Shown piece by piece: positions 43,868 to 52,451 of a stretch of 64,000 nucleotides of DNA. A program made the translations under genes and the position numbers. Within the stretch, counting starts at the first letter, position 1; the number at the start of each line of letters is the position of its first letter. The notes under the pieces were generated by a model, which was given only the letters and a program-made list of their open reading frames with translations, searched no databases and was not told the origin of the DNA. Source of the DNA: Bacilli bacterium (GTDB taxonomy: Bacteria > Bacillota_I > Bacilli_A > RF39 > UBA660); contig CAADWX010000001.1 in NCBI GenBank assembly GCA_900752905.1, positions 16,040-80,039 of the forward strand. The letters run 5' to 3'.

Positions 43868-44953
43868 TTATTTACTATACCTACTTATATTTAAAACAAT
43901 TCCCATACTTGCTAATGTTATAAGTAAACTAGAACCTCCATAGCTCAAAAATGGTAAAGTAACCCCTGTAACAGGAATTAATCCCGTTACTACCATTAAA
44001 TTTAATAGTGTTTGAAATGAAAGCCCAAATATAATTCCAAAACATAGTAATTTACCAAATAAATCTTTACATTTTATGGCTATATTTATACCTCTTATTA
44101 TAATTATTAAAAAAAGTGTTGAAACTATAACTATACCCATAAACCCAAATTCTTCTGAGATTATAGAAAATATAAAATCTGTTTGTGGCTCTGGAAGATA
44201 AAAATGCTTTTGTCTTGAGTTTAAAAAACCAAATCCAAATAATCCTCCAGGCCCTATAGCATATAAACTTTGTATTATTTGAAATCCACTACCGAGTGGA
44301 TCACTCCATGGATTTAAAAATGAAAGTATTCTTTTTAATCTATAAGGAGCTGCTATGATAAGACCTGATATACCACATAATCCAAGTATTCCAAGACGTA
44401 TAAAAAAATTAAAATTTACTCCTCCTACAAATAACATTCCAACTATTGTCATAACAATTATTACTCCTGTACCAAAATCTGGTTGTAGCATTATAAGTCC
44501 AAATATAAATAAACATACTAAAAATATTGGTAATACTCCACTTTTTATACTTCTAAGCTCTTTTCTATTTAAAGTTAAATATTTTGCTGTAAAAATAATT
44601 AAAGATATTTTAGCCAACTCACTTGGTTGTATTCCAAAAGATCCTATTCCAAACCAACTACGACTTCCATTTCTAACACTTCCAATACCAGGTATTAAAA
44701 CAAGTATTAAGAGTATTACTGTAAGAATAAGTAATTTGTTTGAATATTTATGATATATATTATAATTTATTTTACTTATTATAAACATAAATATTATTCC
44801 AACTATTAAAAATAAGCCTTGATTTTTTACATATTTAAATGGATCATTAAATTTATATTCTGCCCATATATATGATGATGAATATACCATAATAACTCCA
44901 AAAGTAGCAAGCGCTATTACTGATAAAACTAAAATATAGTCAACCTTTTTCAT
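43868..44953 (-). CDS. ftsW: FtsW/SpoVE-type peptidoglycan polymerase
   Basis: This 361-residue SEDS protein has ten membrane helices with QPSELAKISLIIF, the FGFGFLNSRQKHFYLPEPQTDFIFSIISEEFG stretch, and GVTLPFLSYGGSS at the end. The longer frame is cut back to ATG 44953, which overlaps the mraY stop as ATGA and has GGGG 7 nt upstream. Order PBP-mraY-ftsW is that of the mra/dcw division cluster with murE, murF and murD missing here. It polymerises lipid II with the PBP encoded at 45997. Division (FtsW) or spore cortex (SpoVE) roles cannot be separated. Confidence 0.92.
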   Translation of the reverse strand: MKKVDYILVLSVIALATFGVIMVYSSSYIWAEYKFNDPFKYVKNQGLFLIVGIIFMFIISKINYNIYHKYSNKLLILTVILLILVLIPGIGSVRNGSRSWFGIGSFGIQPSELAKISLIIFTAKYLTLNRKELRSIKSGVLPIFLVCLFIFGLIMLQPDFGTGVIIVMTIVGMLFVGGVNFNFFIRLGILGLCGISGLIIAAPYRLKRILSFLNPWSDPLGSGFQIIQSLYAIGPGGLFGFGFLNSRQKHFYLPEPQTDFIFSIISEEFGFMGIVIVSTLFLIIIIRGINIAIKCKDLFGKLLCFGIIFGLSFQTLLNLMVVTGLIPVTGVTLPFLSYGGSSLLITLASMGIVLNISRYSK

Positions 44954-45942
44954 ATCCATACCCCATATATAATTCCAATAGTTGATCCTATTAATCCTAT
45001 TATCCAAAATAATTTTACAATGTCTTTTTCTTCCCATCCTATTTTTTCAAATGTATGATGTATAGGAGTCATTGGGAAAAATCTTTTATGAGTAAATTTA
45101 TAATATATAATTTGAATAATACAAGTTAGAGTTTCTATAACAAATACAATGCCTATTACTATAAGAAGTATTTCATGCCTCGTTAAAATTGCAACTGAAC
45201 CAAGTAAGGCTCCAAGAGAAAGTGATCCAGTATCACCCATAAATACTTTTGCTGGATTAGAATTAAATACTAAAAATCCTAGTACTGCTCCACTTATACT
45301 AAATAAAAATAAGGCAATTTCTTCATATCCATAAAGCCAGCCTGTAGAATATGTTATAATTGCAAATGTTAGTACAGCTATAAAAGAAAGACCTCCTGCA
45401 AGACCATCTAATCCATCTGTTAGATTAACTGCATTTGATGAAGCTACAAGCACAAATAGTATAAATAATCCATAAAACCAGCCAATATCAGCTTTTAAGT
45501 TTAAAGCATGTATCCAAAGTAATGGTTCATTATTTGCTTTCATAAATAGATAAAAATATATAACAGCAACTATTACTTGCATAAAAAATTTTTGTCCTTC
45601 TGTTAAACCTTTATTATTATGCCTCTTTATTATTAAATAATCATCTATAAAACCAATAAGTGAATATGCTAAAAATGTAAAAATTATTATGACAAAATTA
45701 AAAGATAATTCTATTTTACCAAGTAAATATAATATGGTAATAACTATAATAGGTGTAATTATAAATATTAATCCACCCATTGTCGGAGTACCTTTTTTAC
45801 TTTTATGACGTTCTTCTAGGTAAATGCTTAATGATTGACTTGCTTTAAATTTTCTTAATATAGGAATTAAGACAAGTCCTATAAGTACTGATAAAATAAA
45901 ACTAATTACTAAAATTAAAACTGACTTCGTAAGTATTAACAT
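44950..45942 (-). CDS. mraY: Phospho-MurNAc-pentapeptide transferase (MraY)
   Basis: This 330-residue ten-helix enzyme makes lipid I from UDP-MurNAc-pentapeptide and undecaprenyl phosphate. Family motifs are clear: KGTPTMGG, GFIDDYLI with the DD pair, NAVNLTDGLDGLA, MGDTGSLSLG and the HHTFEK end loop. Length is normal. ATG at 45942 follows AGGTGATGTAAT. A terminator separates it from the PBP gene upstream; ftsW overlaps its stop. Confidence 0.97.
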   Translation of the reverse strand: MLILTKSVLILVISFILSVLIGLVLIPILRKFKASQSLSIYLEERHKSKKGTPTMGGLIFIITPIIVITILYLLGKIELSFNFVIIIFTFLAYSLIGFIDDYLIIKRHNNKGLTEGQKFFMQVIVAVIYFYLFMKANNEPLLWIHALNLKADIGWFYGLFILFVLVASSNAVNLTDGLDGLAGGLSFIAVLTFAIITYSTGWLYGYEEIALFLFSISGAVLGFLVFNSNPAKVFMGDTGSLSLGALLGSVAILTRHEILLIVIGIVFVIETLTCIIQIIYYKFTHKRFFPMTPIHHTFEKIGWEEKDIVKLFWIIGLIGSTIGIIYGVWI

Positions 45943-45971
45943 ATTACATCACCTAATAAATAATATGTAAA

Positions 45972-46003
45972 AAAAAATTAGAATATTAAAACTATTCTAA
46001 TTT
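45972..46003 (-). terminator. Terminator between the PBP gene and mraY
   Basis: An 11-bp stem (45975-45985 with 45993-46003) contains the PBP stop codon and is followed by a T tract on the minus strand. Confidence 0.75.
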
Positions 46004-47901
46004 AAATAAAGCATTACTGTTTCACCTTCATATATTGATTCTCCACCTTTTGGAGATTGATGGATAACAGTATCACCATTCCCCTTATATTCAACTTTAA
46101 ATTGTTTTAAAGAATTTAATGCATCACTTAAACTTAATCCTGTTACATCATTTACAGTTGCATATTTCTTATCATACCAATTATATTTTTTGCTACTTCC
46201 ACCACTTGGTTTTTCTATATTTAATATATCTATAATACTTACCATTAAATTACGCGCTATAGGGGCTGCAACAGTACCACCATATTGTGTTACACCTTTA
46301 GCATTATCTATTGCTACATAAACTACAACTTTAGGATCATTGGCAGGTAAAAAGCCAATGAATGAAGTAATATAATTTCCTACTAAATAAGATCCATTTA
46401 CTGCTTTTTGTGCTGTACCTGTCTTACCACCTACTCTATATCCCTCTATAAAAGCATTTCTTCCAGACCCATTCGTTGCGACACTTTCAAGTGCATATCT
46501 AACTTTTTCACTAGTTTCTTCACTTATTACTTTTCTTAATACTTTAGATTTATTTTCAAGTATTACTGAATTAGTTTCAGGTTCATTTATGCTTTTAACT
46601 ATATAAGGCTGATAAATATATCCACCGTTAATTGCTGCAGATACAGCTACTACTTGTTGCATTGGAGTAACACTTACTCCTTGACCAAATGATGTTGTTG
46701 CAAGTTCGACAGGTCCTACATTTTCTTCTTTAAATAAAATTCCTTTACTTTCTCCATTTAAATCAATACCAGTTTTACTTCCAAAACCAAAGTTTTTAAT
46801 ATACTTAAATAAAGTCTCTTTTCCTATTTTTTGTCCAATATATACAAAACCTGGATTGCAAGAATTCTCTACAACTTGCAATAAAGTTTGTGTACCATGA
46901 CCTCCATGTTTCCAACATTTTATTCTGGCACCAGCTACATTAACACTTCCTGTATCTGTAAAGGTATCTTTATCTAAATCTATTAGTTTTTCTTCTAGTG
47001 CTGTTGCGAGTGTTATTATTTTGAAAGTTGAACCTGGTTCATATGTTGCCCATATTGGTAAATTTCTATTTATTTCTTCTTTTGAGTAATCCTTATAATT
47101 AGTTGGAGAAAAATTTGGTCGAGATGACATAGCTAAAATTTCTCCAGTATTTGGATTCATTACTATACCAATTGCTTGATCAGGATTGTATCTACTTACT
47201 GCATTATCTAATTCTCTTTCTAATGCTTGCTGTATTTCAAAATTTATTGTCAAATTTATATTCATACCATCTTGTGGTTCTACATATGTTTCTGATAATT
47301 CCATTCTATTTCCCTTAGCATCAGATACATATTTTATTGATCCATACTTACCTGTTAAATAATCTTCATACATAAGTTCCAAACCACTAAGTCCTTGATT
47401 ATCTATTCCCACATATCCAAGTACATGAGATAATAATTTATCATATGGATATGTACGAGCTGATTCCTTTAAGAGATATACCCCATCTAAATTTAGTGAA
47501 TCTATTTTATCTGCTATAGAAAAAGATAATCTTCTTCCTTCCGGATGAATTCTTTCGATAGAAGTTTTTTTACTTACATGTTCATAAATTTCATCATAAC
47601 TAACATTTAATATTTCTGATAATTTTTCAGATACTTCTTTTTTATCTTTTACTTGATTTGGAATTATTACAAGAGAAACTGTAGTTTTGTTATCAGCTAG
47701 TACAACACCATTTCTATCATATATTTTTCCTCTATCTGCTTCTATAGGAAGATTTCTATTCCAAAGATCATAAGCTAAATTAGAAAGTTTTTTATAACTT
47801 ATAACTTGTATATAGAATACCTTAATAATAACACATAAAAATAGCATTATGATTAATAAAAGTACCACTCTAATTCTTGAATGTATATTTTTAAAAAACA
47901 T
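45997..47901 (-). CDS. Class B penicillin-binding protein with PASTA domain (PBP2B/SpoVD type)
   Basis: This 634-residue transpeptidase has a signal anchor (about 8-32), a dimerisation domain (about 50-215), and a transpeptidase domain with SxxK STFK (GSTFKIITLA, about 293), SxN in ENSCNPGF and KTG in GKTGTAQ. One C-terminal PASTA domain (about 575-634) ends it, as in SpoVD or PBP2B. It cross-links the glycan made by FtsW/SpoVE encoded two genes downstream. The single PASTA and sporulation genes in the window make SpoVD a fair alternative. Confidence 0.93.
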   Translation of the reverse strand: MFFKNIHSRIRVVLLLIIMLFLCVIIKVFYIQVISYKKLSNLAYDLWNRNLPIEADRGKIYDRNGVVLADNKTTVSLVIIPNQVKDKKEVSEKLSEILNVSYDEIYEHVSKKTSIERIHPEGRRLSFSIADKIDSLNLDGVYLLKESARTYPYDKLLSHVLGYVGIDNQGLSGLELMYEDYLTGKYGSIKYVSDAKGNRMELSETYVEPQDGMNINLTINFEIQQALERELDNAVSRYNPDQAIGIVMNPNTGEILAMSSRPNFSPTNYKDYSKEEINRNLPIWATYEPGSTFKIITLATALEEKLIDLDKDTFTDTGSVNVAGARIKCWKHGGHGTQTLLQVVENSCNPGFVYIGQKIGKETLFKYIKNFGFGSKTGIDLNGESKGILFKEENVGPVELATTSFGQGVSVTPMQQVVAVSAAINGGYIYQPYIVKSINEPETNSVILENKSKVLRKVISEETSEKVRYALESVATNGSGRNAFIEGYRVGGKTGTAQKAVNGSYLVGNYITSFIGFLPANDPKVVVYVAIDNAKGVTQYGGTVAAPIARNLMVSIIDILNIEKPSGGSSKKYNWYDKKYATVNDVTGLSLSDALNSLKQFKVEYKGNGDTVIHQSPKGGESIYEGETVMLYLN

Positions 47902-47958
47902 TTATATCACCTATTAAAATATATGATAAATATTTAATATATATTTTCTAATAATTAA

Positions 47959-47986
47959 CAAAAAAAGTACAATAATTTTGTACTTT
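47959..47986 (-). terminator. Terminator after the zinc-ribbon gene
   Basis: A 9-bp stem (47964-47972 with 47978-47986) and T run on the minus strand, closing the 52.4-48.0 kb operon. Confidence 0.8.
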
Positions 47987-48025
47987 CTTCTTTTTTTATT
48001 TCTTTAGTATATCAAAGATTTTTAT

Positions 48026-49042
48026 TTACTTTATTAGATACCATTCTTGTAAATAATTTGTCTTTACACCGCAATATTCACATTCATTTTGTGTTACATC
48101 GATTGATGCTCCACAACCTCTACATTTTATTACATTAATTCCACTATTTAATTGTTCTATTTTTACATCATTTTTTTCTAATTTAATATTCTTTACCTCT
48201 TCATAAGACATTATTTTATTATTTTCTATTTTTACAATTCTCAATTTCAATTTAACACATATATATAAATTATGCTTTTCATCATATTGTTCCTTAAATT
48301 CTATATAATCAATAATATCATAATCAATTATATTTGGAATATCTTTATAAAAATAGTTTTGTAATTCATAATTAAGATTATTATAAAATGTATTTTTATT
48401 TATATCTTTCATTCTGTTCCAAAACTCTATTTGACGTTTATTAATTTTATCTTTATATATTTTTACAGGTAAAGTTATAATAAACGCATTTAGCATATAA
48501 AATACATAAAAAAGAGCTGCAGCAAGTATTATTGTATAAATAAATATTTTTGATATATCATAAACATTAAAAGTTCTTCCTGTTATTTTTATATAGCAAA
48601 ACATTATTAAAAAACTCATAATTAAATCAACAACAAAAGTTATAAATAAATATTTGCTTTCTTTAATAGCTCTATCATAATGATATTTAGCGCCTAAACT
48701 TTTATTTTCATAATCAACATTATAATATGTACCACAATAAGGACATCCTTCTTTAAAATTTTTACCAATATCACTCATACCACAATTTGGGCATTTAATT
48801 ATTTTATCATCTTCATTATTAGTTACAAATGTATATTTAATTCTTGGATCAAAATCTTTTATTTTATAAACTAATTTATTATCTTTATAATATTCTTTTT
48901 CTAATCTAATACCATCAACAATATCATTTTTTGTATTATCATCCACTACATGTAATGACTTATCATCTTTATATGTAGTTTTAATTTTTACATTATACTC
49001 ATTTAATCTATTATAATGAGCTTTATCATAAACTCTTATCAT
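48026..49042 (-). CDS. Zinc-ribbon membrane protein, possibly Tim44-like
   Basis: This 338-residue protein carries two zinc ribbons, CPNCG...CPYCG (about 89-105) and CRGCG...CEYCG (about 309-326), and two membrane helices (about 130-155 and 165-195). Between helices and the second ribbon, FWNRMKDINKNTF and following helices recall Tim44-like domains in Gram-positive zinc-ribbon proteins, an uncertain match. It starts 2 nt after the stop of the poly-Asn gene and lacks its own ribosome site, so it is translationally coupled to it. Role in the cluster unknown. Confidence 0.65.
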   Translation of the reverse strand: MIRVYDKAHYNRLNEYNVKIKTTYKDDKSLHVVDDNTKNDIVDGIRLEKEYYKDNKLVYKIKDFDPRIKYTFVTNNEDDKIIKCPNCGMSDIGKNFKEGCPYCGTYYNVDYENKSLGAKYHYDRAIKESKYLFITFVVDLIMSFLIMFCYIKITGRTFNVYDISKIFIYTIILAAALFYVFYMLNAFIITLPVKIYKDKINKRQIEFWNRMKDINKNTFYNNLNYELQNYFYKDIPNIIDYDIIDYIEFKEQYDEKHNLYICVKLKLRIVKIENNKIMSYEEVKNIKLEKNDVKIEQLNSGINVIKCRGCGASIDVTQNECEYCGVKTNYLQEWYLIK

Positions 49043-49044
49043 GT

Positions 49045-49407
49045 CTAGTTATTATTGTTATTATTATTGTTGTTGTTATTATTGTTATTAGAAGAACGGC
49101 CACTTGATGTATAATAATTTCTAGATGAACTTGGTGTATAAATTGGATATATTTTAAATTCTTTATCTGATATTTTTATACCACTTACACTTGAACAAGA
49201 AGTTGGTAAAGTTTCAACCTTTATCAAATTATTATTAGTATATAAATTAATTTTATTGCTTGATGCATATACGTTATTTTTTGGATTTTGAGATAAAAAA
49301 TTCCATATTTCTTCTAGTATTTCTTTAGGTATATCAAAATATTTTGCTAAATCAGAACACCTTTTTGTTCTAATTAAATCATTATATGTTTCTGGTTCTT
49401 TAAACAT
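49045..49407 (-). CDS. 120-residue protein with C-terminal poly-asparagine tail
   Basis: I do not recognise this protein. Residues 1-45 look like a helical leader (DLAKYFDIPKEILEEIWNFL); two cysteines lie near 17 and 71; after YPIYTP a Ser/Arg/Tyr/Gly segment (SSSRNYYTSSGRSS) leads into 14 consecutive asparagines ending the chain. There is no signal peptide. It lies 4 nt after a radical SAM/SPASM gene, the position of many modified-peptide precursors, and the Asn tail could be the substrate. A structural or scaffolding protein is the alternative. AGTGAAAG precedes the ATG. Confidence 0.7.
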   Translation of the reverse strand: MFKEPETYNDLIRTKRCSDLAKYFDIPKEILEEIWNFLSQNPKNNVYASSNKINLYTNNNLIKVETLPTSCSSVSGIKISDKEFKIYPIYTPSSSRNYYTSSGRSSNNNNNNNNNNNNNN

Positions 49408-49411
49408 ACTT

Positions 49412-51142
49412 TCACTTCCATTCTAAATAATTAAACTCTATATTTTGAAAAGGTAAATTTATTGCTTCTATATGGTAATATGCATTATTTTTTTGTTTTA
49501 AATAATGATAATCCCTAAGTGATGCTGTTGTAAAAAATATATTATTTGGATTAGTATTTGATAGATATATACTATATTCTTTTAATAAATTTGTAATATC
49601 ATAGCAATAAAAATCATCTTTATTACATTTTATTTGATTAAGTACACCTTTATATATCTGATGTGTCATTATATGTCTTTGTTTCACTCTTTTTTCATCA
49701 CCATATTGTACTGTATCTCCACTTAATAGCATAATCCAAACAGAATTGTTCTCTGGATATTCACATTCTTCATTTATTATATTTTTTCTTATATATAAAA
49801 CAACTTTACTTTTATTAGTTATATATACTATTTCCCTTGATTTTTTTAATATTTGTGACTCTAAATTATATTCATTTCCATCAATACTTAAGATAAATGA
49901 GTTTGGATCATATATATATTTTAAATGTATATCTTCCTTTATTAAATCTTCTAAATTTTTATGTTCATTATTATTTTTAACTATAAATTCATCTGCTATA
50001 TCAGGATGCATCTTACACATATAATCATACATTATAGACTTATCATTAATTGGTTCATAATTTCTTTTTTTATATAATTCTTTTTGTAGTTTGCAAGTAT
50101 AAGACTTATTAGAATTATAAATATTTTTAACAAATGGGCACCCTGTTTTACATATATATAAATACTCACAATTTTTACATTCTTCACTCATCTTTTGCAT
50201 ATTATGTGCTTTCATAATTTTTTCATAAGCATTATTTAGTATTTCTTCTATCGTATTATTGTAAATATTTCCATAATAAAATTCTTTATGTTTTTGACCT
50301 CTTACGCAAGAATAAATATCTCCATTTTTTTCAAGTAAAAAGAATTTTTCTCCACAATTATCACAATTAGTACAATAATCTGGTCCAAATTCATTAAACC
50401 ATGCCCCATTAACACCTGAATCTAAATCTGTATTATCAAAGTGTTCATGCATTTTATTAAAGAAATCTACTTGTTCTTCTTCTGTAAGTGGAGTTAATAA
50501 CCCGTTAGAATTATAATCAAATCCTATCATGAAATTAAAATCATTCATATCTAAACATGTATTTTTATTTAAATACTCTATATTTTCTATTATTTCATCG
50601 ATTCTATTATAGTGTTCTTTAAATATAGTAGCAGATACCTTTTTCTTATTTTCTAATTTATTTAATAATTCAATATTTTTTAAGATTTTATCTAATGTTT
50701 TATTATTACCTTTTGTAATTCTATATTCATCATGTAAAGAAAAAGGTAAATCCAAACTACCACTAATAGATACATTAAATTCTTTTATTGTATCTATATG
50801 TTTTTCTAAATTATATAAGTTTGTTTTTATATGTGGGGTACCAACTCTAAAACCATTTTCTTCTATTAAATTTTTATTTTCCTTATAATAGTTACTTATA
50901 TACTCTATAATATCATGAAAATCTTCTTTACTTAGAGTTGTTACTTCTCCTCCATGGAGTGAAATATTAAATGGCATCACATTATTATTTTTAAATTTAT
51001 TTATTGCATATTTTAATGTATCAATTGCTTTATATTGTTTCATTTCATCTTTTGTATTATCTTCCAAATAACAATATTTACAATTCATATTACATGCCAT
51101 AGTTGGGACATATAATAAATGTATAAATTTCATATTACTCAT
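49412..51142 (-). CDS. Radical SAM/SPASM protein-modifying enzyme
   Basis: This 576-residue enzyme binds a SAM cleaving cluster through CNMNCKYC (about residues 16-23 from the chosen start). The SPASM region has CTNCDNCG, YSCVRG and CKNCEYLYICKTGC, enough cysteines for two more clusters, as in anaerobic sulfatase maturases and RiPP enzymes. A C-terminal domain of about 200 residues without recognised fold follows and may bind the substrate. Start ATG 51142 overlaps the LRR gene stop by 8 nt; the longer frame begins 48 nt earlier. Its likely substrate is the Asn-tailed protein or the LRR protein encoded beside it. Confidence 0.85.
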   Translation of the reverse strand: MSNMKFIHLLYVPTMACNMNCKYCYLEDNTKDEMKQYKAIDTLKYAINKFKNNNVMPFNISLHGGEVTTLSKEDFHDIIEYISNYYKENKNLIEENGFRVGTPHIKTNLYNLEKHIDTIKEFNVSISGSLDLPFSLHDEYRITKGNNKTLDKILKNIELLNKLENKKKVSATIFKEHYNRIDEIIENIEYLNKNTCLDMNDFNFMIGFDYNSNGLLTPLTEEEQVDFFNKMHEHFDNTDLDSGVNGAWFNEFGPDYCTNCDNCGEKFFLLEKNGDIYSCVRGQKHKEFYYGNIYNNTIEEILNNAYEKIMKAHNMQKMSEECKNCEYLYICKTGCPFVKNIYNSNKSYTCKLQKELYKKRNYEPINDKSIMYDYMCKMHPDIADEFIVKNNNEHKNLEDLIKEDIHLKYIYDPNSFILSIDGNEYNLESQILKKSREIVYITNKSKVVLYIRKNIINEECEYPENNSVWIMLLSGDTVQYGDEKRVKQRHIMTHQIYKGVLNQIKCNKDDFYCYDITNLLKEYSIYLSNTNPNNIFFTTASLRDYHYLKQKNNAYYHIEAINLPFQNIEFNYLEWK

Positions 51143-52406
51143 CTTGATACCTATATACCAATGTTGGACTTTCTTTAAATGCTCTATCATTTACAATTGT
51201 ATCTTCTGGGATATTAATAATATCTAAAGAAAGACACTTTCTAAATGCTGAACTTCCTATTTCCTTAACCGTAGATGGAACTTTAACACTCCTTAAATTA
51301 GTACAACCGTAAAATGCATGCCCACCTATTCTTGTAACACCATATGGTATATCAATTGATTTAAGAGATGTACATTCTTCAAAAGTATTACCTCTTATTT
51401 CTGTAATATTTTTTGGTAATTTTATTTCTTCTAAATCTGAACAATTTTTAAATACTGAACCATGTATAGATGTTATATTATCATGTAATTTAACATATTT
51501 TAAACTTGAACATCCTTCAAAAGTACTACCATTTATTTCTTTAACACCACTAGGTATCTCTATTGATATAAGAGAGCTACAATTCTTAAATGCACTACCA
51601 CCTAAATATGTTAAATTTTTAGGTAAATTAATCTTTTCCAAAGAATAGTCATTTTCAAATGCTCTTCCTCTTATAACTTCAATAGAATCAGGTAAATTAA
51701 TTTCTTTTATAAGTTTCATATTACTGAATACTTTTCCTCTTATTCCAATAACTTTTTCATTTTTATATGTAGATGGAATCGTAACTGTTTCAAAATTAGT
51801 GATTCCATATGTATAAAATCTTACATAATATCCTTCATCTGTCTTTTCATAAAAAGTATGTGGCTTTATAAAAAATAGAATTGAAAAAAAGCTAACAATA
51901 ATTATAATCATTCTTATAAATAGTAAAGATTTACCTGAGCCTTGAACTTTTGAAGATATAATATAAGATATTTTTTCATCTGGTCTTGCTTTAATTTGTT
52001 TTTTTAAATAACTTACTGTATTTACTTTATTCATCATAATTATATACACTATTATATTTAAAATTTCAAATAAATATTTATAAGAAAATGTATGAAAAAA
52101 TATACAACAAATAAAAACAATATTTAATAAAGAAAAAATACAAGTTAATATAATTTTAATATTCTCAACGGATTTCAATTTTATCTTTTCAACATTTTGT
52201 TTTTTTAATTCACTTCTTACCATTTGTTCAAGTAATTGCTTATCATTTAAGTTATATATTGGATTAAGAGTATATTGTGAACTATTTTGTATTTTAATAT
52301 TACCCATTGTAACAGGACTTGAATCTATTTTTGATGAAGATTTTACCTGCTTTACAATAATAAAAATAATAACTACTATAAATATAATATTAAACATAAT
52401 TCTCAC
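51135..52406 (-). CDS. Membrane protein with BspA-type leucine-rich repeats
   Basis: This 423-residue protein has an N-terminal helix (2-20), a linker, three more hydrophobic segments (about 83-105, 107-125, 160-182), and about nine LRR_5 repeats (about 200-415) of 23 residues with the pattern LPDSIEVIRGRAFENDYSL and FKNCSSL. BspA-type repeats are usually cell-surface binding modules. Membrane helices ahead of the repeats are not usual for BspA proteins. It heads the four-gene operon ending at 48026 and overlaps the radical SAM gene. Confidence 0.82.
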   Translation of the reverse strand: MRIMFNIIFIVVIIFIIVKQVKSSSKIDSSPVTMGNIKIQNSSQYTLNPIYNLNDKQLLEQMVRSELKKQNVEKIKLKSVENIKIILTCIFSLLNIVFICCIFFHTFSYKYLFEILNIIVYIIMMNKVNTVSYLKKQIKARPDEKISYIISSKVQGSGKSLLFIRMIIIIVSFFSILFFIKPHTFYEKTDEGYYVRFYTYGITNFETVTIPSTYKNEKVIGIRGKVFSNMKLIKEINLPDSIEVIRGRAFENDYSLEKINLPKNLTYLGGSAFKNCSSLISIEIPSGVKEINGSTFEGCSSLKYVKLHDNITSIHGSVFKNCSDLEEIKLPKNITEIRGNTFEECTSLKSIDIPYGVTRIGGHAFYGCTNLRSVKVPSTVKEIGSSAFRKCLSLDIINIPEDTIVNDRAFKESPTLVYRYQDE

Positions 52407-52423
52407 CTATTATTGATTATAGC

Positions 52424-52451
52424 AAAAAAAAGACTTTTTTAGAAGTCTTTT
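52424..52451 (-). terminator. Terminator after the MMPL gene
   Basis: A 9-bp stem (52428-52436 with 52443-52451) overlaps the MMPL stop and is followed by Ts on the minus strand. Confidence 0.75.

Noticed and set aside
43868-45037. Longer ftsW reading frame starting inside mraY
   Set aside because: The first 28 codons overlap mraY; ATG at 44953 forms an ATGA overlap with the mraY stop and has GGGG upstream.
49045-49407. Poly-Asn tail as a sequencing or assembly artefact of a simple repeat
   Set aside because: AAT and AAC codons are mixed irregularly and the frame continues cleanly to a stop coupled to the next gene.
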